From Caryophanales bacterium UBA6259 (GTDB lineage Bacteria; Bacillota; Bacilli; Tepidibacillales; Tepidibacillaceae), in assembly GCA_002441135.1 (NCBI GenBank), contig DJVJ01000047.1:36417-100416 (forward strand): DNA of 64,000 nt, written 5' to 3'. Position 1 is the stretch's first letter; every line of letters starts with the position of its first letter. A model generated the notes under the pieces. That model had not been told where the DNA came from and made no database searches. It was given only the letters and a program-made list of their open reading frames with translations. Shown in pieces: positions 7,954-16,853 of this stretch. The position numbers and the translations under genes are program-made.

Positions 7954-8430
7954 ATGCTGACTGAAAAGCAGAACAATGTATTAAAAATTATATTTGAAGC
8001 TCTGAATGAGTTAAATTTAAGTTGGATGCTGATTGGTAGTGCTAATCATGTTATCCAAGGTATGGATAGAACACCAAGTGATATAGATCTGATTGTTGAG
8101 ACAAAATATGAATTACAAAAAATTGAGAATCGGTTCAAGTATAATAAGGAGAACGGGATAGAGTTTAAGGAATATGATGGATATAGTATGTATGAATTAA
8201 ATTTATCTTTCGATTCTATTCCAGTTCAAATAATCGGGGAATATAGAAGAAAAGATGGTCAAAATGTATGGGGTGAGCTAGATGGATTTAGTGGGAAGAA
8301 ATATATCATGTATGAGAGAATGAATCTTCCATGCCTATCTCTTCATCAAGAATACAATGCATATATAATTACGGATAGAAGAAAAAAAGCATATAAAATC
8401 AAGGAACTAATTGACGTAAATTCCTACTAA
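7954..8430 (+). CDS. Nucleotidyltransferase-fold protein
   Basis: A 158-residue protein whose first half has a pol-beta-type nucleotidyltransferase core: WMLIGSANHVIQGMDRTPSDIDLIVE, with a G-S pair followed by D-x-D near residues 46-48. Such minimal domains occur in aminoglycoside-type transferases and in antitoxin-like MNT or AbiEii proteins. No HEPN partner or other toxin gene is adjacent, so a toxin-antitoxin role is not supported. ATG 7954 is chosen over TTG 7948 because the GGGGG upstream is better spaced. The substrate is unknown. Confidence 0.6.
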   Translation: MLTEKQNNVLKIIFEALNELNLSWMLIGSANHVIQGMDRTPSDIDLIVETKYELQKIENRFKYNKENGIEFKEYDGYSMYELNLSFDSIPVQIIGEYRRKDGQNVWGELDGFSGKKYIMYERMNLPCLSLHQEYNAYIITDRRKKAYKIKELIDVNSY

Positions 8431-8433
8431 TAC

Positions 8434-8476
8434 AAAAAGATGTAAAAAGGGGCCTGGCCCCTTTTTACATCTTTTT
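8434..8476. repeat. Dispersed palindrome, copy 5 (43-base perfect)
   Basis: Centre T8455 with 21-base perfect arms: the core plus outer AAAAAGATGTA / TACATCTTTTT. It separates convergent genes and starts 4 bases after the upstream stop. The right outer arm also occurs at copy 7. Confidence 0.9.
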
Positions 8477-8488
8477 ACATTTGAATAA

Positions 8489-9937
8489 CTAAACAGGTAT
8501 AAATGTTCCTTGGAATTCTATTTTTAGTGGGCGGTGATGTGCTAAAAACATTCTCATGGCATCGATACTTTTGATTGCTATATTTTGACGGTTTGTTCCA
8601 TATTTTAATGGTACTCCTTGCTCTGTTACAAAGGTGGCTTTATAAATCTGCTCTAAAACGACTTCATCTTGGCCAATAAATAATCTTTGAATACGATTTC
8701 CTTTGGGGTTTTCAATTCGTATATAGGCAGTGAGTCCAAACGCACGTTTAACATAGCCCCCCATTTGTTGAAACGGATCTGAAGCATAGGTGTGCTCCAA
8801 ATTTTCCTCTAACATATCTAGTATTTCTTTTCCGGTAAGGTAGACGATAGATACAGGAGGATTCATCGGAATTATGTTATATAAATCATTGAGAGTTAAT
8901 GGCCCAGGCAGTATAGTTGCACCATAACGCCAGCCATTGGAAAAAGCAAGTTGCGCTCCTGTTGCTTCGATTAGACTTTGCAAAAGAAAATTATCCATTG
9001 TGGATTCAAGAGAAGTTCCACGATGTAGAACACTTTCAGTTTGTCCAACAACCTTTGCAAGATCTTTTTCATATGGCTTTAATGCATTGTTTACCATTTC
9101 CTCCATCATTAGATCAGATTGTATTTCTTGAGTAATTTCATGTAAACGATGATGGAAGTTAATGATTTTTCTGTTTTCTACCTCCAGTTTTAGATGAGTA
9201 AGAAAAGAACCGTGCGCACCTGATTGAACAATAATGGTGCCTCCTTGGAGGACAGGTTGATAAAGACGGTTGTGTGTATGGCCGCTTAAACAGATATCTA
9301 TTCCTTGAACTTCAGACAGCAGTTTTACATCCTGTGGAAAGCCAAGGTGAGAGAGTAGAACAATTAAGTCTACATCTTCATGTGAACGAAGGTATTCCAC
9401 TAACCTTGGTAGTTCCTCTCTTCCATTACTAAAAGTTAAACCTTCACCAAAAGAAGCTGGCATCGTTTTATCTACAATATTAGAGGCTAATCCAATCATC
9501 CCAATTTTTAATCCGTTAATATTTTTAACGATATAGGGTCGGAATAAAAGCTGACCATTATCTTGATGATAAATGTTTGCTGCTAAAATAGGATAGTTAA
9601 GTTTTTCTGCTAACTCCTCTAGCTTCTTAGGACTGTAGGCAAATTCCCAGTGGACAGTCATGGCATCTAAGCCTAGTTTATTTAATATCGGAATTAGAAT
9701 TTCACCTTGAGTATGAACCACTGGATAGGTTCCGTGGAGGGTATCCCCGCTATCACAGAAAAGAACATTATCTGGATTTTCTTTACGGATTTGATTGACC
9801 AGTGTAGCAATTCTAGAATATCCCCCAGTTTTCCTGAAAGTAGCATTTTTGCCCTTCCAAAAAATTTCCTGATGCAAATCAATATATCCATGCACATCAT
9901 TTATTTGTAGTATATTTAGCGTTTTATTACTCATCAT
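8489..9937 (-). CDS. SoxB/5'-nucleotidase-family metallophosphoesterase, cytosolic
   Basis: A 482-residue two-domain protein: an N-terminal calcineurin-like metallophosphatase (INDVHG, CDSGDTLHG, LSHLGFPQD, SGHTHNRLYQP) and a C-terminal 5'-nucleotidase domain (from about residue 290, FSNGWRYGA, NIIPMNPPV). Where secreted nucleotidases have GNHEFD it reads VHWEFAY, as in SoxB-type thiosulfohydrolases. No Sox genes are nearby and there is no signal peptide, so it is more likely a cytosolic nucleotide or sugar-nucleotide phosphatase. The start is at the tandem ATGs 9937/9934 behind AGAGG. It differs clearly from the SLH-bearing nucleotidases later in the window. Confidence 0.72.
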   Translation of the reverse strand: MMSNKTLNILQINDVHGYIDLHQEIFWKGKNATFRKTGGYSRIATLVNQIRKENPDNVLFCDSGDTLHGTYPVVHTQGEILIPILNKLGLDAMTVHWEFAYSPKKLEELAEKLNYPILAANIYHQDNGQLLFRPYIVKNINGLKIGMIGLASNIVDKTMPASFGEGLTFSNGREELPRLVEYLRSHEDVDLIVLLSHLGFPQDVKLLSEVQGIDICLSGHTHNRLYQPVLQGGTIIVQSGAHGSFLTHLKLEVENRKIINFHHRLHEITQEIQSDLMMEEMVNNALKPYEKDLAKVVGQTESVLHRGTSLESTMDNFLLQSLIEATGAQLAFSNGWRYGATILPGPLTLNDLYNIIPMNPPVSIVYLTGKEILDMLEENLEHTYASDPFQQMGGYVKRAFGLTAYIRIENPKGNRIQRLFIGQDEVVLEQIYKATFVTEQGVPLKYGTNRQNIAIKSIDAMRMFLAHHRPLKIEFQGTFIPV

Positions 9938-10007
9938 CAATACCTCTTTTTAAAATGTAGTATGTGTTGGAGTAGCATTTAAAATTCGCGAAATGGAAAA
10001 AAATGAA

Positions 10008-10028
10008 AAAAGGGGCCTGGCCCCTTTT
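10008..10028. repeat. Dispersed palindrome, copy 6 (between divergent genes)
   Basis: Core only, centre T10018. This is the one copy that lies upstream of both neighbouring genes, so it cannot be terminating either of them unless transcripts start close by. Confidence 0.85.
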
Positions 10029-10164
10029 GTTAAATTTTGGTTTTACTCTTAGAAATATTGTTAAAAATAAGTAAAAAATAGTAGGACTTATGTTAGCTGG
10101 TATGGAATATTTAGAAGATGATGAGTCTATCTATTCTGTATTCAATAGAAATGAGTGTGATATT

Positions 10165-11025
10165 ATGAGTGAAGCCATTCGAATTGAAAACCTGATGAAA
10201 AGCTATGGGGATCACTTAGTGGTAAAAGGGATATCCTTTGAGGTAAATAAGGGGGAAATCTTTGCTCTGCTAGGAGTTAATGGTGCTGGGAAAACCACCA
10301 CCTTAGAATGCATAGAAGGTATTCGTAAATATGATAGTGGTACCATTTTAGTGAATGGTAAAACTGGGGTACAACTTCAATCTAGCTCACTACAAGCTAA
10401 TATAAAAGCAGCTGAGGCATTTATATTATTTAGTAAATGGAACAAAGCTGCTGTTAATTGGGAGCTATTTAATAACTTTGGATTATCTGAACTCAAAAAC
10501 AAGCAGTATAAAGATATGTCTACAGGACAGAAAAGACGACTACATTTAGCGATTGCACTGATTAATAATCCAGATATTATCTTTTTAGATGAACCTACAG
10601 CGGGATTAGATGTTGAAGGAAGAGCAACCCTTCATTCAGAAATTCGCAAGCTTAAACAGCAAGGCAAAACAATCATTATCGCTAGCCATGATATGGCCGA
10701 AGTAGAAACACTTAGTGATCGAGTCGCAATTTTGAAAGACGGTAAGATTGCATTTATTGGTACTCCGAAGCAACTTACCAGTGAGACCAACAGCCATATT
10801 AAAATTCATATTAAAACGGCAAATGTCATGACCCCAGATAGTCTTTTCTACTCCAAATTCGAAGGAATGGATCAGGAATACTATGTATTTACAACCGAGA
10901 ATTTGGGAGAGGGACTATATGAAATTCTAGAATCCCTAAAAAAGATGCAAACTACCGTTTTAGATATTAGAATCGAGCATGTATCATTAGAACAACGGTT
11001 TATTGACATAGCGAAGGAGGATTAA
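10165..11025 (+). CDS. ABC transporter ATP-binding protein (ABC-2 type)
   Basis: A 286-residue ATPase with Walker A GVNGAGKTT near residue 39, signature STGQKRR near 112 (first residue M-S-T-G, slightly off LSGGQ), Walker B IIFLDEPTAGLD near 134 and switch His in IIASHDM. A C-terminal domain of about 80 residues follows, as in drug/lipid or Na+ exporters of the CcmA class. The start is uncertain: ATG 10165 fits the family N-terminus, while ATG 10090 would add 25 residues; neither has a strong ribosome site. Its stop is 3 bases from the permease start, so they form one transporter. Confidence 0.85.
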   Translation: MSEAIRIENLMKSYGDHLVVKGISFEVNKGEIFALLGVNGAGKTTTLECIEGIRKYDSGTILVNGKTGVQLQSSSLQANIKAAEAFILFSKWNKAAVNWELFNNFGLSELKNKQYKDMSTGQKRRLHLAIALINNPDIIFLDEPTAGLDVEGRATLHSEIRKLKQQGKTIIIASHDMAEVETLSDRVAILKDGKIAFIGTPKQLTSETNSHIKIHIKTANVMTPDSLFYSKFEGMDQEYYVFTTENLGEGLYEILESLKKMQTTVLDIRIEHVSLEQRFIDIAKED

Positions 11026-11028
11026 ACC

Positions 11029-11748
11029 ATGGGAGCATTTTTATATGGAGTTACTCTACAATGGAAACTTGATTTCAGAAATAAAGGTGTTTTGCTTACT
11101 TATTATATCGTTCCCTTAGTATTTTTTGCATTTATGGGTGGTATATTTACCTCTATTAATCCTGAAGCAAAAGAAACACTCATTCAATCGATGACTATTT
11201 TTGGTGTGACGATGGGCGCAATTTTAGGGGCACCAGTTCCACTTACTGAACTATATGGCAGTGAAATCAAAAAGGCCTATAAGGTTGGAAAAATCCCTTT
11301 ATATGTTCCAGCGCTTAATAATTTTTTATCTGCGCTAATACATTTGCTTATCATGAGTACAATTATATATTTTGTTGCACCAATTGCTTTTGATGCGAAA
11401 GTTCCACATAATGGATTGATATATTTTCTTTCCCTTATATTATTTATTAAGGTGAGTTTGGCAGTTGGAACCGTGTTAGGCTTAATGGTAAGAAGCACTT
11501 CGAAGCTTACCATGATTGCACAATTTATCTTTTTACCTTCGCTTATGCTGTCGGGAATTATGTTCCCAGTGGAAATGTTACCTAAAACACTAGAATCGGT
11601 TGGAAAAGTCTTCCCTGCGACATGGGGCTTTCAACTGATGATTAACGAAGTCTTTAATTGGGAACTAGTAATCCCCCAAATAATAACTTTTCTCATTTTG
11701 ATTTTAATCAGTATATTTAAGTTGATAAACTTATCAAAAATTTACTAG
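11029..11748 (+). CDS. ABC-2 type transporter permease
   Basis: A 239-residue membrane protein with about six hydrophobic segments (near residues 20-40, 55-75, 98-118, 128-152, 163-185 and 215-235) and the ABC-2 landmark PATWGFQLMINEVF before the last helix. It pairs with the ATPase directly upstream (AAGGAGG between them) as an exporter of unknown cargo. The C-terminal tail SKIY ends 18 bases before a palindrome copy. Confidence 0.82.
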   Translation: MGAFLYGVTLQWKLDFRNKGVLLTYYIVPLVFFAFMGGIFTSINPEAKETLIQSMTIFGVTMGAILGAPVPLTELYGSEIKKAYKVGKIPLYVPALNNFLSALIHLLIMSTIIYFVAPIAFDAKVPHNGLIYFLSLILFIKVSLAVGTVLGLMVRSTSKLTMIAQFIFLPSLMLSGIMFPVEMLPKTLESVGKVFPATWGFQLMINEVFNWELVIPQIITFLILILISIFKLINLSKIY

Positions 11749-11765
11749 AATTAACAAAAATCAAC

Positions 11766-11803
11766 AAAAGGGGCCTGGCCCCTTTTTACATCTTTTTACA
11801 TTT
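11766..11803. repeat. Dispersed palindrome, copy 7
   Basis: Core 11766-11786 with centre T11776. The right flank TTTTTACATCTTTTTACATTT-like arm is the same as at copy 5, but the left flank (CAAC before A4) is not its complement. It looks like a hybrid or a half-converted copy. Confidence 0.85.
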
Positions 11804-11841
11804 ATGATTTTAAATTCTAACAAGATTGAGGCGTAAGGTAG

Positions 11842-12474
11842 ATGAACGATGTTATAGAAATTGTAGAAGGCAATCTAGATGATTTAGAGAACGTGTATAG
11901 CAGATTAACGGAAGATTTTGCGGTAGATGAATTAAAAGAGTATGAGCAGCTTAGAATTTTACTTTTAAAGAAGAAGTATAAGCTGTTGTTTGCGAAACAT
12001 AAGGAGTTTAATGAGATAATTGGGTATGCTTTTATTTATGAGATAGATCTGATCAATGCGATTTGGCTTGATTATATTGCGATTGATAAAAGGTTCCAGA
12101 ATGCTGGATATGGAACAATGTTTTTTAACAAAATCGCCAATGTAAACCAGAAAGAAATCCTTGGCATATTTATCGAAATAGAAATTCCAACGGAACAAGA
12201 AGGTTCATTAAAAGCAACTCAAATTAAAAGAATTAATTTTTATGAAAGATTAGGGGCTAAGAAACTAAATACTAATTATGAGCTACCTACTAAGAATGGT
12301 GGATTTCCAATGTATCTTTACTTTAGGCCAGCTGAAAAGGTGCAAATGCTACCAAAGCAAGAAATAATGGCAGGAATTAGCTCGACATTTAATTACATTC
12401 ACTCGGATGTGGAAAATAGAAAGGATATCTTGAATAAAATTGTGCTTACAATTGAAGATGCAATTTTTTGTTAA
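11842..12474 (+). CDS. GNAT family acetyltransferase, possibly frameshifted at its end
   Basis: A 210-residue protein with a GNAT core: IWLDYIAIDKRFQNAGYGTMFFNKI near residues 71-95 carries the acetyl-CoA motif (Q-x-x-G-x-G/A variant), and INFYERLGAKKL is motif B. The acceptor is unknown. The C-terminal segment (after about residue 170) ends at a T6 run; in the next frame a clean extension of about 30 residues continues to TGA 12560-12562, so the true end may be longer. The ribosome site before ATG 11842 is weak (AAGG). Confidence 0.72.
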   Translation: MNDVIEIVEGNLDDLENVYSRLTEDFAVDELKEYEQLRILLLKKKYKLLFAKHKEFNEIIGYAFIYEIDLINAIWLDYIAIDKRFQNAGYGTMFFNKIANVNQKEILGIFIEIEIPTEQEGSLKATQIKRINFYERLGAKKLNTNYELPTKNGGFPMYLYFRPAEKVQMLPKQEIMAGISSTFNYIHSDVENRKDILNKIVLTIEDAIFC

Positions 12475-12656
12475 AACACTTGTGACTAGAATAGATGAGA
12501 TGGTTTTTTTATTACTTGAAAAGGAAGCCAGCGATTTGTATCAAGTAAAAAAGAACAACTGAAGATACATAATAGCTGGAACAAACTTAATTGTTATCTG
12601 AGAAAAATAAATCTCAATGGCTACAACTAAAAAAGTATTCTGAGGAGGAACAAACA

Positions 12657-13751
12657 ATGAGTAACAATAATCCATTGCTAGAAGCATTTAAACAGGCTGC
12701 TTATCCAGTCATTGGACATGGTCCTAGAAACCTACAGGTATTGCAAGAGGCTATAGGAAATATGAATGGGCAACAAGAAAGTGATATTTATGGAACAGGA
12801 AAGATAATAGAAGAATTTCAAGCCAAGATGGCTAATTTTTTAGGGAAAGAAGCAGCGGTATTTTTTCCAAGTGGCACCATGGCACAGCAAATCGCACTAA
12901 GAATCTGGAGTGATGAAAAGGGGATAAAAAAAGTTGCCTATCATCCACTTTCTCATTTAGAAATTCATGAAGAAGATGGATTAAAAGAATTACATCATAT
13001 AGAAACGGTGTTATTAGCGGAAAAAAGTAGAGTAATTGAGCTAAGTGATGTTCAAAGCATGGATGAAGAAGTTGCATGTTTATTGCTTGAATTGCCTCAA
13101 CGTGAAATAGGAGGTCAGCTTCCGTCTTTTGAGACGCTTGTGGAAATATCCAATTATTGTCGAGAGAAGGGAATTAAACTTCATCTTGATGGCGCGAGAC
13201 TGTATGAGGTTCTCCCCTATTATCAAAAGACAGCTGCAGAAATTAGTCAGCTCTTTGATAGTGTCTATATCTCCTTTTATAAAGGAATTGGTGGAATTGC
13301 AGGTGCAATTCTTGCTGGAGATGAAGCATTTATAAAAAAATCTAAAGTATGGAAAAGAAGATATGGTGGGGATCTAATCAGCCTTTATCCATATATCGTG
13401 AGTGCTGATTATTATTTTGATCAGAGAGTCAATAAAATGGGAACTTATTATGATGGAGCAAAAGAGCTTGCTCAACTATATAATGAGTTACCGGATGTTT
13501 CAACAAGACCTATGGAGCCAGTGTCCAATATGTTTCATGTTCATTTTAGGCGTTCAAAAGAAGAGATTGAATCAATTCTAGTAGAAGTTTATAATAAAAC
13601 AGGTATTGGGTTAACCAATCATTTAAGGGAAATTGGGGATGAGGAGTGCTATTGCGAAGTAAGTCTCGGAGACCGATATGTTGACGTACCAAAGCACTTG
13701 CTAGAGAAAGCATTCCAGCTAATCAATGAAATGTTAAAAGCAAAGAAGTAA
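12657..13751 (+). CDS. Threonine aldolase/beta-eliminating lyase family PLP enzyme
   Basis: A 364-residue fold-type I PLP enzyme. Seen are SDIYGTG, FFPSGTMAQQIALR near residue 80, the cofactor-binding Asp in LHLDGARLYE near 172 and the Schiff-base Lys in SFYKGIGGIAGA near 205. This is the low-specificity L-threonine aldolase group, which splits L-threonine or allo-threonine to glycine and acetaldehyde. Sequence alone does not separate it from related lyases. ATG 12657 follows GAGGAGG. It is a single-gene unit with a palindrome copy after it. Confidence 0.8.
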   Translation: MSNNNPLLEAFKQAAYPVIGHGPRNLQVLQEAIGNMNGQQESDIYGTGKIIEEFQAKMANFLGKEAAVFFPSGTMAQQIALRIWSDEKGIKKVAYHPLSHLEIHEEDGLKELHHIETVLLAEKSRVIELSDVQSMDEEVACLLLELPQREIGGQLPSFETLVEISNYCREKGIKLHLDGARLYEVLPYYQKTAAEISQLFDSVYISFYKGIGGIAGAILAGDEAFIKKSKVWKRRYGGDLISLYPYIVSADYYFDQRVNKMGTYYDGAKELAQLYNELPDVSTRPMEPVSNMFHVHFRRSKEEIESILVEVYNKTGIGLTNHLREIGDEECYCEVSLGDRYVDVPKHLLEKAFQLINEMLKAKK

Positions 13752-13783
13752 ATAAGGATAAGCATTAATAACCAAAAATTAAC

Positions 13784-13804
13784 AAAAGGGGCCTGGCCCC
13801 TTTT
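13784..13804. repeat. Dispersed palindrome, copy 8
   Basis: Core with centre T13794. Right flank continues ACCCTTTTACC then T8; the left flank AATTAAC is not complementary to it. No further copy occurs for the next 18 kb. Confidence 0.85.
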
Positions 13805-13868
13805 ACCCTTTTACCTTTTTTTTACATTTTGGATTTTATAAAAATTATTTTTCAAGAGAGTATACAAG

Positions 13869-13877
13869 TGCTATAAT
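13869..13877 (+). promoter_or_regulatory. Extended -10 promoter for trkA-trkH
   Basis: TGCTATAAT gives a TGn extended -10 with a perfect TATAAT. The -35 region (TTTTCA, 17 bases upstream) is weak, as is usual for this promoter type. It lies 62 bases before the trkA start. Confidence 0.5.
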
Positions 13878-13938
13878 CGGTTTTGATATATGAGCTTTAT
13901 AGAAAAACATACAATGTAGTAATAAGGGAGATATTTTT

Positions 13939-15321
13939 ATGATGAAGGTCATGATTATTGGTGCAGGAAAATTGGGATATAAATTGGCGGAGTCTATGTT
14001 AAATAGCCATATTGACGTTACAATTGTGGATTCCAACGCAAAGGTGATTAGCCGAATAAATGACCATTTGGACGTTTTAGCGGTTAATGCAAACGGTTTG
14101 GAGTTCGGTGTTCTAAAAGAGTTAGGCATTGAATCCTATGATTTATTGATCGCCTCAACCAGTAGTGATGAAACAAATACTATTATATGTACATTGGCCA
14201 AAAAGCTTGGTTGCAAAAAGACGATTGCTCGGGTAAGAAATCCAGAATATATGGCTCAGCTTGATGTGATGAAAACGGAAATGGGGATTGATCACATTGT
14301 CAATCCAGATTTAGCGATTGCAAATGAAATTAGCCGATTTCTACTAAAAAGCTATAGCTTCTATTCTGGTGATTTTGCAAAGGGAAAAGTACTAATGTAC
14401 GATTTTCATGTGAATAGTTTAAAGGCCTTTATTGATAAAAGAATAATGGATTTAACGGGGATGGAAGAATTGCTGATTGTTGCCATTATGAGAGACGGCA
14501 ATATCATCATTCCTAATGGAACAACCATCATTAAAGAAAATGATGTTATTTATATCATTGGTAAAAGCGATAGCATTCAAAAAATGAGTGCAGAGTATAG
14601 CTTAAATTTAGAAAAGCGCCAAATCAAAAATGTGATGATTTTTGGTGGAGGAAAAGTAGGTTATTATATCGCAAAACAACTACTTCAAGCCAAAATCAAC
14701 GTAACCATTATTGAACAAAATCGAGAACGTTGTATTTACTTATCAGAGCATTTGGACAAGGCATTAGTTATTTATGGGGATGGAACAGATATTAATCTTT
14801 TAGAGGAAGAAAATCTATCCAGTATGGACGCCTTTATTGGCGCAACGGATTTTGATGAACAAAACCTATTAATGTCATTGATGGCAAAGCAATCGGGAAT
14901 AAGCAAGGTTATTGCCAAGGTTAGCAGACCGAATTACGTGCAAATTATCGATAAATTAGGTATTGATGTGGCATTGAATCCTGTTAATATTACTGCAAGT
15001 GATATCCTGAAATTTATTCGCGGTGGAAAAGTAGTATCCGTATCTTTATTGCTAGGTGGACAAGCAGAAGTAACAGAAGTAATTATCGATAAGAGCTTGA
15101 GTATTGTTGGAAAGAAAATAGCCGATTTAAATCTACCAAAAGGGGTAATTATTGGTGCTGTCGTCCATAAAGGAAAAGTGCTTATTCCAAATGGTAGTAC
15201 GGTTATTGATGCCAATGATCGACTTATTATCTTTTGTTTATCATCCAATATCGATGCTTTAAATATTTTCTTGAAACATAAAAGAGGAGCACGTTTAAAT
15301 GAACTATTCCATCGTCACTAA
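13939..15321 (+). CDS. trkA: Trk potassium uptake regulatory subunit TrkA
   Basis: A 460-residue peripheral membrane protein with duplicated RCK_N/RCK_C halves. Each half has a Rossmann nucleotide site: IIGAGKLGYKLAE at residue 5 with the acidic DSNAK, and FGGGKVGYYIAK near residue 235 with EQNRE. The two RCK_C domains end with NGTTIIKENDVIYIIG and NGSTVIDANDRLIIF. The protein gates TrkH in response to nucleotides. It overlaps the trkH start by 23 bases, so the two are translationally coupled. Double ATG at 13939/13942 behind AAGGGAG. Confidence 0.92.
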   Translation: MMKVMIIGAGKLGYKLAESMLNSHIDVTIVDSNAKVISRINDHLDVLAVNANGLEFGVLKELGIESYDLLIASTSSDETNTIICTLAKKLGCKKTIARVRNPEYMAQLDVMKTEMGIDHIVNPDLAIANEISRFLLKSYSFYSGDFAKGKVLMYDFHVNSLKAFIDKRIMDLTGMEELLIVAIMRDGNIIIPNGTTIIKENDVIYIIGKSDSIQKMSAEYSLNLEKRQIKNVMIFGGGKVGYYIAKQLLQAKINVTIIEQNRERCIYLSEHLDKALVIYGDGTDINLLEEENLSSMDAFIGATDFDEQNLLMSLMAKQSGISKVIAKVSRPNYVQIIDKLGIDVALNPVNITASDILKFIRGGKVVSVSLLLGGQAEVTEVIIDKSLSIVGKKIADLNLPKGVIIGAVVHKGKVLIPNGSTVIDANDRLIIFCLSSNIDALNIFLKHKRGARLNELFHRH

Positions 15322-16747
15322 ATTAGTGGGAATACTATTGCTTTTTGAAGCAGCGTTTATGCTTCCAGCGCAATTTATCTCTATTTATTACAATCAGTCT
15401 GACCAAAGCGCTTTTTTTATTAGTATATTAATTATTTTTGTCATCGGCTTTAGTATGACTCGAGTTAAAACCACAAACCAAAAGATTAAGACAAAAGAAG
15501 GCTTAGCGATCGTCTCACTAGGTTGGCTATTCACTTCCATCTTTGGCGCATTACCATTTGTGCTTTCAGGAAGTCTTCCGTCCTTTGTCGATGCATTTTT
15601 TGAAACGGTGTCCGGATTAACAACCACAGGAGCATCTGTTGTAAAAGATATTGAGGCATTACCAATGGGAATTTTATTTTGGCGTTCCTTTACTCATTGG
15701 GTAGGTGGAATGGGGATATTAGTCTTTACTGTTGCGATTCTTCCAATTTTTGGAGTGGGCGGTTTTCAAATTTTTAAAGCGGAGAGCCCTGGACCAGTAG
15801 CGGATAAGGTAGTTCCCCGTATTAAAGATACAGCGAAAATTTTATACATTACCTATATATCAATCACAATTATCGAATTCATCTTACTGTTATTTGGTGG
15901 AATGACATGGTTTGATTCGGCTTTGCATACTTTCGGTACGGTTGGAACAGGTGGTTTTTCTACTAAAAATGCAAGCATTGGTGCATATGATAGCACCTAT
16001 ATTCATTTAGTGATTACTATCTTCATGATTTTGTCTGGAGCCAATTTTTCGTTGTATTTTGCTTTTTATAAAGGAAAATGGCGTGATGCGATAAAGAACG
16101 AAGAACTACGCCTCTATTTAACAATTATACTATTAGCAACCGTATTTATTGGAGCGAATTTGTATTTCACAACTTATGAAGCTAGTGGATTAGCATTTCG
16201 AGATGCTTTTTTTCAAGTAGGTTCTCTGATTACAACTACTGGTTATATGACCGCAGATTTTGACCAATGGCCAACCTTTAGTAAAAGTATTTTGTTTTTA
16301 CTGTTCTTTATTGGCGGATCTGCTGGTTCAACGAGTGGTGGTATAAAGGTCATTCGAATTTTAGTGTTATTAAAATTTGTGAAAAGAGAGATTAAAAAAA
16401 TATTTCACCCTAGAGCACTTATACCGATAAAAATCCAAAATAAATCGATATCCAGTGATGTTAGTGCGAGCATATCTAGCTTTTTTATGTTATATCTCTT
16501 TTTGTTTATTATTGGGACAATCTTAATTTCCCTTGAAGACATTGGATTAGAGAGTGCAGCTAGTGCTGTTGCTGCAACCTTAGGAAATATCGGTCCTGGT
16601 TTTGGGGTTGTAGGACCAACTCAAAACTTTAGCGGATTTAGTGATTTTAGTAAAATAGTATTTTCCATTTTAATGTTGTTTGGAAGACTAGAGTTATTTA
16701 CCATTATCGCGCTAATTGTTCCAAAAAGCTGGCGTAATGAGACATAA
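15299..16747 (+). CDS. trkH: Trk potassium uptake channel TrkH
   Basis: A 482-residue membrane protein with four M1-P-M2 repeats. The pore loops can be read in order: TTTGASVV near residue 109, GTVGTGGFS near 216, TTTGYMT near 315 and GNIGPGFG near 430. They form one pseudo-tetrameric K+ filter. The start at ATG 15299 lies inside the trkA end and follows AAGAGGAG. With TrkA it forms a complete K+ uptake system; together with the small K+ channel at 1.6 kb and MscL at 24.7 kb the window is rich in turgor and ion functions. Confidence 0.92.
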   Translation: MNYSIVTKLVGILLLFEAAFMLPAQFISIYYNQSDQSAFFISILIIFVIGFSMTRVKTTNQKIKTKEGLAIVSLGWLFTSIFGALPFVLSGSLPSFVDAFFETVSGLTTTGASVVKDIEALPMGILFWRSFTHWVGGMGILVFTVAILPIFGVGGFQIFKAESPGPVADKVVPRIKDTAKILYITYISITIIEFILLLFGGMTWFDSALHTFGTVGTGGFSTKNASIGAYDSTYIHLVITIFMILSGANFSLYFAFYKGKWRDAIKNEELRLYLTIILLATVFIGANLYFTTYEASGLAFRDAFFQVGSLITTTGYMTADFDQWPTFSKSILFLLFFIGGSAGSTSGGIKVIRILVLLKFVKREIKKIFHPRALIPIKIQNKSISSDVSASISSFFMLYLFLFIIGTILISLEDIGLESAASAVAATLGNIGPGFGVVGPTQNFSGFSDFSKIVFSILMLFGRLELFTIIALIVPKSWRNET

Positions 16748-16778
16748 TTGTGTGGAAAATTGCAACGAGAAGTAACCC

Positions 16779-16806
16779 AACCCCTTGGTAATTAAGCCAA
16801 GGGGTT
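16779..16806 (+). terminator. Hairpin terminator after trkH
   Basis: A ten-pair stem AACCCCTTGG / CCAAGGGGTT with an 8-base loop. The following T content is modest (CCTATTTCAGTTT). Confidence 0.65.
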
Positions 16807-16853
16807 CCTATTTCAGTTTAACCTTATTTAAGTTTTTCCTTATGCTATTTTCC

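Noticed and set aside
7954..8430. Toxin-antitoxin module with an MNT-type antitoxin
   Set aside because: No HEPN or other toxin gene adjoins; the neighbours are separate units.
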